Origin: Microcaldota archaeon
GTDB taxonomy: Archaea; Micrarchaeota; Micrarchaeia; Micrarchaeales; Micrarchaeaceae
Direction of reading: 5' to 3'
Assembly: GCA_021850375.1 (NCBI GenBank)
Contig: JAJZLZ010000037.1
Span: 1 to 11,392 of the forward strand
DNA: 11,392 nt
Shown here one piece after another: positions 6,604 through 11,392 of this stretch. A model generated the notes under the pieces. That model was not told the origin of the DNA, made no database searches, and worked only from the letters and a program-made list of their open reading frames with translations. The stretch's first letter is position 1. Every line of letters begins with the position of its first letter. A program made the position numbers and the translations under genes.

Positions 6604-7971
6604 ATGTCTAAAATCAATTCAATAAATCCCGCAAACGCACAGATAAATGCGAGCTTTGATACGATATCAAATAAGGATGCTCTTTTATGTGCAAAACGCG
6701 CACATGACGCTTACGAAAAATGGAGCGCTTTAAAATTAGAGGAAAGGGCGCTTAAAATCAATGCGCTCTCCAATGTTTTGATTGCAAATAAGCAAAAGTA
6801 CGCGCAGCTAATGACACTTGAGATGGGAAAGCCTATAGGCCAGTCGATCGCAGAGATAGAGAAGTGCGCGGCAACGGCAAGGCTCTTTTCAAAGAATGCA
6901 TCGCAATGGCTAAAAGACGAGAATGTTTTGTCGCAGGACGCCGAAAAATATATTACGTTTTCTCCAATAGGCACAATACTTGCGATTATGCCGTGGAATT
7001 TTCCGTTTTGGCAGGCGATGCGGATGGCGATTCCGTCGCTTGTCCTTGGAAACAGTGTCATATTGCGCCATTCAAACACTGTTCCGATGTGCTCTCTTGC
7101 AATACAATCCGCATTTGAGCAGGCAGGAATTTCAAATGGAGTATTTACATCAATAATATGTGATCATAACGCTATAAGGCCGCTGCTAAAAAGCGATAAT
7201 ATACAGGGCGTATCATTGACCGGAAGTGAGAAGGCGGGAAGCGAGGTGGCAAAAATCGCTGGCCGCTATATCAAAAAGGCGGTCCTTGAGCTGGGAGGGT
7301 CAGATCCATTCATAGTGCTTGAGGATGCACAGGTGGAGTTCGCGTGCCAGAAGGCAAAAGATGCTCGCAACCTCTCATCAGGGCAGAGCTGCATAGCAGC
7401 AAAGCGATTTATTGTTTCAAAGGGGGTGTATGATGATTTTGTAGGCAGGCTAAAGGATTTAACCGAGCGCACAATTGTCGGCGACCCGATGAACATGTCA
7501 ACAGAAATAGGCCCTCTTGCAAATAAGGAGCAGCTAGCTAAGATATCCATGCAGGTAGAAGATGCTAAGAATAAAGGGGCTAAAATAGAGTGCGGCGCAG
7601 AGCGCATAGAAGGTGAAGGGTATTACTATAAGCCAACCCTTATAACCGGTGTTAAAAAGAACATGCTAGTCTTAAAGGAGGAGGTCTTTGGACCAATATC
7701 TCCTGTGGTAATGGCAAAGGATGATGATGACGCCATTCGCATAGCAAACTCTTCAAGGCTCGGCCTTGGCGCAAGCATATGGACTGAAGATAGGCAAAAG
7801 GGCAAAATGCTTGCACGCAAACTGGATGCGGGAATTGTATATGTAAATGGGATTGTTCGATCCGACCCTTCCCTTCCTTTCGGCGGAGTGAAGGCGAGCG
7901 GGATAGGAAGGGAGCTGTCAAGATATGGCATGCTGGAGTTTGCGAATATAAAGCCAATAGTTGTTTCGTAG
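6604..7971 (+). CDS. Aldehyde dehydrogenase, succinate-semialdehyde dehydrogenase (Sad/GabD)-like
   Basis: This 455-aa ALDH is of the short Sad/YneI type, which oxidises succinate semialdehyde to succinate. It opens with SINPANAQ and shows TLEMGKPIGQSIAEIEKCA (71-89), AIMPWNFPFWQ with N132, LELGGSDPFIVL with E229, GQSCIAAKRFIV with nucleophile C263, EEVFGP (359-364), VRSDPSLPFGGVKASGIGREL and a C-terminal LEFANIK. GGSDPFIVL and CIAAKRF are hallmarks of this subgroup. The cofactor-site Lys normally found in LLKH is Arg here (R155 in ILRHSN), a conservative but unusual change at a residue that contacts the cofactor. AGGTG at 6593-6597, overlapping the upstream stop, sits 6 bases from the ATG, so the gene is translationally linked to the preceding ALDH. 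The aminotransferase begins 22 bases after its stop. Another semialdehyde substrate is possible. Confidence 0.92.
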   Translation: MSKINSINPANAQINASFDTISNKDALLCAKRAHDAYEKWSALKLEERALKINALSNVLIANKQKYAQLMTLEMGKPIGQSIAEIEKCAATARLFSKNASQWLKDENVLSQDAEKYITFSPIGTILAIMPWNFPFWQAMRMAIPSLVLGNSVILRHSNTVPMCSLAIQSAFEQAGISNGVFTSIICDHNAIRPLLKSDNIQGVSLTGSEKAGSEVAKIAGRYIKKAVLELGGSDPFIVLEDAQVEFACQKAKDARNLSSGQSCIAAKRFIVSKGVYDDFVGRLKDLTERTIVGDPMNMSTEIGPLANKEQLAKISMQVEDAKNKGAKIECGAERIEGEGYYYKPTLITGVKKNMLVLKEEVFGPISPVVMAKDDDDAIRIANSSRLGLGASIWTEDRQKGKMLARKLDAGIVYVNGIVRSDPSLPFGGVKASGIGRELSRYGMLEFANIKPIVVS

Positions 7972-7993
7972 TTTTGTTGTATTTAGTGGTTTA

Positions 7994-9394
7994 ATGAATG
8001 GTTCTAATAAGAGAGGCAAAGTCAAGGGAAGGTTAAATGTCAAGCGCTCGATGAAGATGTTTTCAAAGGCGATGAAATTAATGCCTGGCGGAGTCAGCTC
8101 AAATGCAAGGCTTTGGGAGTCTGCGCAGTTCTGCCCGCTCTATACTCCATGCACGATATTTGCAAAGAGGGCATACGCGTCACATATATGGGATATAGAC
8201 AATAACAAATACATAGACTACAGGTTGGGCTTCGGGCCGGTCATATTGGGGCATAGCTATCCTGCAATAACCAATGCGATAAGGCGCGAGGAGTGGAAGG
8301 GAACAGTTTACGCCCTCGATAACGAACTTGAGGTCAGGGTGTCAGAAAAGATAATAAACATGGTTCCCTCTGCAGAAATGGTGCGCTATTCTGTCAGCGG
8401 CACAGAGGCCACAATGCATACGATAAGGCTGGCTAGGGCATATACAAAAAAGAACGTTATACTAAAATTTGAAGGCCACTATCACGGAAGCCATGACTAT
8501 TTACTGTATTCCACCTCTCCTCCGTATAACACCAAAGCAAGGCCATATAAGCAGTCTATGGGCATACCAGGCGCGATAGATGAGATGGTAATAGTTGAGA
8601 CATTCAACAATTTTGAATCCATAGAAAAGACAATAAAAGCACACCATAGGAAAATAGCGGCAATCATAATGGAGCCGATAATGGGAAACGCATCAGGAAT
8701 AATGCCAAAAGAGGGTTATTTAAAGCATATAAAGGAACTGTGCGATAAATATGATGTGCTATTGATATTTGACGAGGTCAAGACGGGATTTAGGGTATCC
8801 CGAGGCGGAGCTCAGGAGCTATTTGGCGTGACTCCGCATCTAACTACGATGGCAAAATCCATGAGCAATGGGTTCCCGATATCCGCAATAGCTGGGCAGG
8901 AGGAGATAATGAAGTTATTCGGGCCTGGAAATCATGCGGTCACCCATGGCGGAACATATGCGAGCAACCCGCTCTCCTTAACTGCGGCCGAAGCGACATT
9001 AAATGTCTTAAAGAATAGAAGCGTGTATAAGAAGATAAACCGCTATGGAACCACGCTGATGAAAGGCTTTTCAAAGATATTAAATGACAACAATGTCCCC
9101 TCCCTAATGCTAGGGCATCCATCAATGTTTCAGTTTATTGTTACAAATCGCGAGCACATATACAACTATCGCGAGCTAGAGCCAAATGATGGCGGGGATC
9201 TGTTTTCGAAGATACAGTACTGGCTGCTCACACGCGGGGTTATGGTTGATGAGGACTACCAGGAATGCTGGTATATGTGCCTTGCGCACTACGAGCAAAA
9301 AGACGCTTCAAAGACTATTGATGCATTTGAAGTTGCAGTTGAGCGGGCAAAAAGCTCGCATTTCAAGGCTACCCGATTTAGCATTCCAAAATAG
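7994..9394 (+). CDS. Class III PLP-dependent aminotransferase, glutamate-1-semialdehyde aminomutase-like
   Basis: The protein is 466 aa from ATG 7994. It is a fold-type I PLP enzyme: LMPGGVSSNARLW near the start, YIDYRLGFGPVILGH, the phosphate-binding SGTEA (135-139), EGHYHGSHD (160-168), the cofactor-ring Asp in FDEVKTGFR (259-267), the Schiff-base lysine K288 in TTMAKSMSNGFP and the GGTYASNPL loop (319-327). PGGV.S..R and F.GHYHG are typical of the glutamate-1-semialdehyde aminomutase branch. No other haem-synthesis gene is near, and it follows two semialdehyde-type dehydrogenases by 22 bases. An amino-donor role such as GABA transaminase is therefore a better contextual guess than haem synthesis. 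The frame extends upstream to a TTG at 7961 inside the previous gene. I chose ATG 7994 because GTGG at 7986-7989 precedes it and the family needs no more sequence. Stem-loops follow the stop. Confidence 0.88.
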   Translation: MNGSNKRGKVKGRLNVKRSMKMFSKAMKLMPGGVSSNARLWESAQFCPLYTPCTIFAKRAYASHIWDIDNNKYIDYRLGFGPVILGHSYPAITNAIRREEWKGTVYALDNELEVRVSEKIINMVPSAEMVRYSVSGTEATMHTIRLARAYTKKNVILKFEGHYHGSHDYLLYSTSPPYNTKARPYKQSMGIPGAIDEMVIVETFNNFESIEKTIKAHHRKIAAIIMEPIMGNASGIMPKEGYLKHIKELCDKYDVLLIFDEVKTGFRVSRGGAQELFGVTPHLTTMAKSMSNGFPISAIAGQEEIMKLFGPGNHAVTHGGTYASNPLSLTAAEATLNVLKNRSVYKKINRYGTTLMKGFSKILNDNNVPSLMLGHPSMFQFIVTNREHIYNYRELEPNDGGDLFSKIQYWLLTRGVMVDEDYQECWYMCLAHYEQKDASKTIDAFEVAVERAKSSHFKATRFSIPK

Positions 9395-9446
9395 TACATA
9401 ATGCCATATTGTTATGTGCATATATCATGTAATGTTATTGCATGAT
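9394..9446 (+). terminator. Two consecutive stem-loops after the aminotransferase gene
   Basis: The first hairpin pairs GTACATAA (9394-9401) with TTATGTGC (9412-9419), 8 base pairs including one U-G, with a 10-base loop. It starts at the last base of the stop codon. The second pairs ATCATGTAAT (9424-9433) with ATTGCATGAT (9437-9446), 10 base pairs including one U-G, around a GTT loop, followed by CTTTAA. They mark the operon end. A protein-binding role cannot be excluded because archaea do not generally need hairpins to terminate. Confidence 0.45.
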
Positions 9447-9476
9447 CTTTAATGCGCCTAGTGCTAGCAGAACATA

Positions 9477-9490
9477 ATTATTTATTTATT
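9477..9490 (+). promoter_or_regulatory. TATA-like element of the pilin-propeller gene
   Basis: The run ATTATTTATTTATT is centred near 9484 and would start transcription around 9510, about 12 bases before the ATG at 9522. There is no Shine-Dalgarno site in that short leader. The gene therefore appears to be transcribed separately from the metabolic operon. Confidence 0.35.
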
Positions 9491-9521
9491 GCCATAGCAA
9501 CAAGTATATGGTCGAATAATT

Positions 9522-10859
9522 ATGAAATCCCAGAGCGCAATGGAATATCTGATGACATATGGCTGGGCCGTTTTAATCATCGCAATCGTACTTGCAGCGC
9601 TATTTGACCTTGGAGTATTTGGCGGGCTATTAGGCGGAACCCCGATATCCGCAATTTCATCTCCCGGGTTTTCAATCACAAATCCGATAATGAACAATCA
9701 AGGTGCGCTGAACTTTAAACTTGAGTATCTTGGCACCGGTCCTATTACAATAACAGGCGTCGACTGCAGCAGCGGAACAGTATTAAATGAGAGTACAATG
9801 TCATACACAGGCATGCAATCAGATATATTAATATCTGGACAGAGTGACAACATAACAGTGGACTGTCCACTAACAAATCATAACATAGGAACTACTTTTG
9901 CTGGATCAATTTGGATACGGTACCAAAATCAATCATATTCCGCATACAACCAAACAGAGCAAATAGCAGTGATAAAAGGCTCTCCACAGCATGTGTACAA
10001 TTTAAATACGATACCAATTAATGTAGTTTATGTTGGTACCAGCCCTGATGGTATCGCCTACGACCCGTCAAATGGCTATATGTATATAGTAAATCAGGTT
10101 TCAAACACCGTAAACGTCATCTCCGGCACAACGCCAATTGCTTCAATTTCTGTTGGCATAGACCCATTAGATATCGCATACGACCCGTCAAACGGCTACA
10201 TATATGTTGTTGACGGTTCAGGCACCGTAAGCGTCATCTCCGGCACCCCGCCGATTGCTTCAATTCCGCCAATCTCTGTTGGTGGTGAACCATACGGTAT
10301 TGCCTACAATCCATCAAATGGCTATATGTATGTTACAGTTCAGAGTTCGGGTACCGTAAACGTCATCTCCGGCACAACGCCAATTGCTTCAATTCCTGTT
10401 GGCATTGACCCATATGAAATCGCCTACAATCCATCAAATGGCTATATGTATGTTACAGTTCAGAGTTCGGGTACCGTAAACGTCATCTCCGGCACAACGC
10501 CAATAGCTTCAATTCCTGTTGGCACCTACCCATTTGGTATCGCATACGACCCGTCAAACGGCTACATGTACGTCGCAAACAATAACTATTTTGGTACCGT
10601 AAACGTCATCTCCGGCACAACGCCAATAGCTTCAATTCCTGTTGGCATAGACCCTGTTGGTATCGCATACGACCCGTCAAACGGCTACATGTACGTTGCA
10701 AATGAAGGCTATCCGGGTACCGTAAACGTCATCTCCGGCACAACGCCGATTGCTTCAATTCCTGTTGGCACTTTCCCAACTGAAATCGCATACGACCCGT
10801 CAAACGGCTATATGTATGTTTCAAATTATGGTTCGGGCACTGTAAATGTTATTGGATAA
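9522..10859 (+). CDS. Surface protein: class III signal (pilin-like) segment fused to a seven-bladed YVTN beta-propeller
   Basis: This 445-aa protein has three modules. Residues 1-34 are a pilin-type leader and hydrophobic helix, MKSQSAMEYLMTYGWAVLII and onward. QSAMEYL fits the archaeal class III signal Q.S.E, so a prepilin peptidase would be expected to cut between S3 and Q4 and leave the helix for membrane or filament insertion. Residues 35 to about 155 look like a beta-rich domain with two cysteines (C82, C115), both in VDC contexts and able to form a disulfide, and several N-x-S/T sequons. Residues 164-445 hold seven blades with the consensus VG.DP.GIAYDPSNGYMYV...SGTVNVISGTTPIASIP. The last blade stops after GTVNVI while the first begins with an extra strand (IPINVVYVG), as in a closed propeller. 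It probably faces the outside as an adhesin, filament or S-layer component. The 5' part is duplicated at 10984. Confidence 0.85.
   Translation: MKSQSAMEYLMTYGWAVLIIAIVLAALFDLGVFGGLLGGTPISAISSPGFSITNPIMNNQGALNFKLEYLGTGPITITGVDCSSGTVLNESTMSYTGMQSDILISGQSDNITVDCPLTNHNIGTTFAGSIWIRYQNQSYSAYNQTEQIAVIKGSPQHVYNLNTIPINVVYVGTSPDGIAYDPSNGYMYIVNQVSNTVNVISGTTPIASISVGIDPLDIAYDPSNGYIYVVDGSGTVSVISGTPPIASIPPISVGGEPYGIAYNPSNGYMYVTVQSSGTVNVISGTTPIASIPVGIDPYEIAYNPSNGYMYVTVQSSGTVNVISGTTPIASIPVGTYPFGIAYDPSNGYMYVANNNYFGTVNVISGTTPIASIPVGIDPVGIAYDPSNGYMYVANEGYPGTVNVISGTTPIASIPVGTFPTEIAYDPSNGYMYVSNYGSGTVNVIG
9525..9933 (+). repeat. Direct repeat, copy 1 (pilin-like N-terminal module)
   Basis: This segment matches 10984-11392 without gaps at an offset of 1459 bases. 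By hand count about 20 of 409 bases differ, and only four amino acids change (L37S, M93V, I102V, R133Q in copy 1 numbering). The match begins at the second codon of copy 1, and the 5' flanks are unrelated. The true 3' limit of the repeat lies beyond the window end. Confidence 0.9.
10011..10859 (+). repeat. Seven tandem YVTN propeller repeats
   Basis: Seven imperfect coding repeats of about 40 codons (roughly 117-129 bases) make up the propeller. The core GTAAACGTCATCTCCGGCAC recurs in most blades. Blades 3 and 4 are the most alike: from about 10303 the sequence repeats exactly 120 bases later for some 80 bases or more. This degree of DNA identity, including silent positions, points to recent blade duplication or gene conversion. 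Confidence 0.85.
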
Positions 10860-10871
10860 CACAAGCACAGT

Positions 10872-10892
10872 TCAATACAATTTTTATATTGA
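10872..10892 (+). terminator. Possible weak terminator after the propeller gene
   Basis: TCAATA (10872-10877) can pair with TATTGA (10887-10892) around a T-rich loop containing a run of five Ts. The stem is short. The T-run alone could support archaeal termination between the two tandem genes. Confidence 0.25.
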
Positions 10893-10938
10893 GGGTGGTA
10901 CAACCTGCTTGCAATCTGGCCTAAGGCATAGCAAATAC

Positions 10939-10946
10939 ATTTTTAT
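10939..10946 (+). promoter_or_regulatory. TATA-like element of the second pilin-like gene
   Basis: ATTTTTAT is centred about 32 bases before the ATG at 10975, so transcription would start only a few bases before the start codon and the mRNA would be nearly leaderless. The sequence is unlike the promoter of the upstream copy, which would allow separate regulation. TTATAC at 10953-10958 is another weak candidate. Confidence 0.3.
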
Positions 10947-10974
10947 CTTTTCTTATACAACTACTATAGATATT

Positions 10975-11392
10975 ATGCGATTAAAATCCCAGAGCGCAAT
11001 GGAATATCTGATGACATACGGCTGGGCCGTTTTAATCATCGCAATAGTACTTGCAGCGCTATTTGACCTTGGAGTATTTGGCGGGCTATCTGGCGGAACT
11101 CCAATATCTGCAATCTCATCTCCCGGGTTTTCAATCACAAATCCGATAATGAACAACCAAGGCGCGCTGAATTTTAAACTTGAGTATCTTGGCACCGGTC
11201 CTATTACAATAACAGGCGTCGACTGCAGCAGCGGAACAGTATTAAATGAGAGTACAGTATCATACACAGGCATGCAATCAGACGTATTGATATCAGGCCA
11301 GAGTGACAACATAACAGTGGACTGTCCACTAACAAATCATAACATAGGAACTACTTTTGCGGGATCAATTTGGATACAGTACCAAAATCAAT
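10975..11392 (+). CDS. Second pilin-like surface protein, tandem paralogue (3' partial)
   Basis: The frame opens at ATG 10975 with MRLKSQSAMEYLMTYGWAVL and is still open at the window end, giving 139 codons. It repeats the class III signal segment, the hydrophobic helix and the two-cysteine domain of the preceding gene with four amino-acid changes plus two extra N-terminal residues (R, L). The QSAMEYL motif and both cysteines (VDCSSG, VDCPLT) are kept. What follows the N-terminal module, a similar propeller or another domain, cannot be seen. The most likely reading is a recent tandem duplicate encoding a second surface or filament protein. Confidence 0.88.
   Translation, partial: MRLKSQSAMEYLMTYGWAVLIIAIVLAALFDLGVFGGLSGGTPISAISSPGFSITNPIMNNQGALNFKLEYLGTGPITITGVDCSSGTVLNESTVSYTGMQSDVLISGQSDNITVDCPLTNHNIGTTFAGSIWIQYQNQ
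10984..11392 (+). repeat. Direct repeat, copy 2 (pilin-like N-terminal module, runs off window)
   Basis: This is the downstream partner of 9525-9933, about 95% identical by hand count, with most differences at silent third positions. Differences are unevenly spread: a stretch of about 80 bases spanning the codons for LEYLGTGPITITGVDCSSG is identical. That is consistent with gene conversion or very recent duplication. Confidence 0.9.

Noticed and set aside
7626..7957. Two overlapping reverse-strand frames of 101 codons each
   Set aside because: Both lie inside the SSADH-like gene, which has clear family motifs throughout. Two long antisense frames here reflect codon usage, not genes.
7961..7993. 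TTG start at 7961 for the aminotransferase
   Set aside because: It would overlap the preceding stop, uses a rare start codon and adds 11 residues not needed by the family. ATG 7994 has GTGG just upstream.
9186..9401. Forward 71-codon frame near the end of the aminotransferase gene
   Set aside because: It is out of frame with the aminotransferase, whose C-terminal domain continues to 9394. No domain or ribosome-binding site supports it.
10011..10859. Regularly spaced repeats considered as a CRISPR array
   Set aside because: The repeats have a period near 120 bases, stay in frame and encode propeller blades; there are no unique spacers of constant length.

Overview
The window comes from an archaeal chromosome. 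It carries an archaeal-type ribosomal protein L40e, an archaeal PRC-barrel protein, TATA-like boxes 20-30 bases ahead of plausible transcript starts, Shine-Dalgarno sites of the AGGTG/GGTGG type, and two proteins opening with a class III (archaeal pilin-type) signal segment, QSAMEYLMTYGWAVLII. That segment, the heavy use of ATA for Ile and the short compact genes suggest a DPANN-type lineage such as the ARMAN/Micrarchaeota group. This placement is inference from recall, not a computed phylogeny. Every gene I can support lies on the + strand, and the reverse-strand open frames are shadows.

Layout. (1) Bases 1-1203 hold the 3' part of a multi-pass membrane protein whose pattern resembles exosortases/archaeosortases but lacks the catalytic residues. 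It is followed after 6 bases by a family 4 uracil-DNA glycosylase that keeps only one of the usual four iron-sulfur cysteines. (2) 1829-2184 is a stand-alone PRC-barrel gene with its own TATA box and a palindromic terminator. (3) 2229-3135 is a small cluster: L40e (51 aa), a 73-aa winged-helix protein and a 160-aa protein I cannot assign. (4) 3331-4872 is a methionyl-tRNA synthetase of the Thermus-like bacterial type. (5) 5101-9394 is a three-gene metabolic operon: an aminobutyraldehyde dehydrogenase-like ALDH, a succinate-semialdehyde dehydrogenase-like ALDH and a class III PLP aminotransferase. (6) 9522 to the window end holds two tandem surface-protein genes. Each begins with a pilin-like membrane segment and a small domain with two cysteines. 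The first continues into a seven-bladed YVTN beta-propeller; the second runs off the window.

How the genes may work together. The metabolic operon can be read as 4-aminobutanal to GABA (first ALDH), GABA to succinate semialdehyde (transaminase) and succinate semialdehyde to succinate (second ALDH), which would feed carbon and nitrogen from a polyamine or GABA source into the citric acid cycle. The aminotransferase is closer in pattern to glutamate-1-semialdehyde aminomutases than to classical GabT, so its substrate is the weak link. The tandem pilin/propeller genes look like a modular cell-surface locus in which the N-terminal anchor is about 95% identical at DNA level between copies and the propeller blades are near-identical DNA repeats. 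Both are suited to recombination.

The most unusual items are the pilin-beta-propeller fusion with its tandem copy, the exosortase-like protein without a catalytic triad, and the glycosylase with lost cluster ligands.
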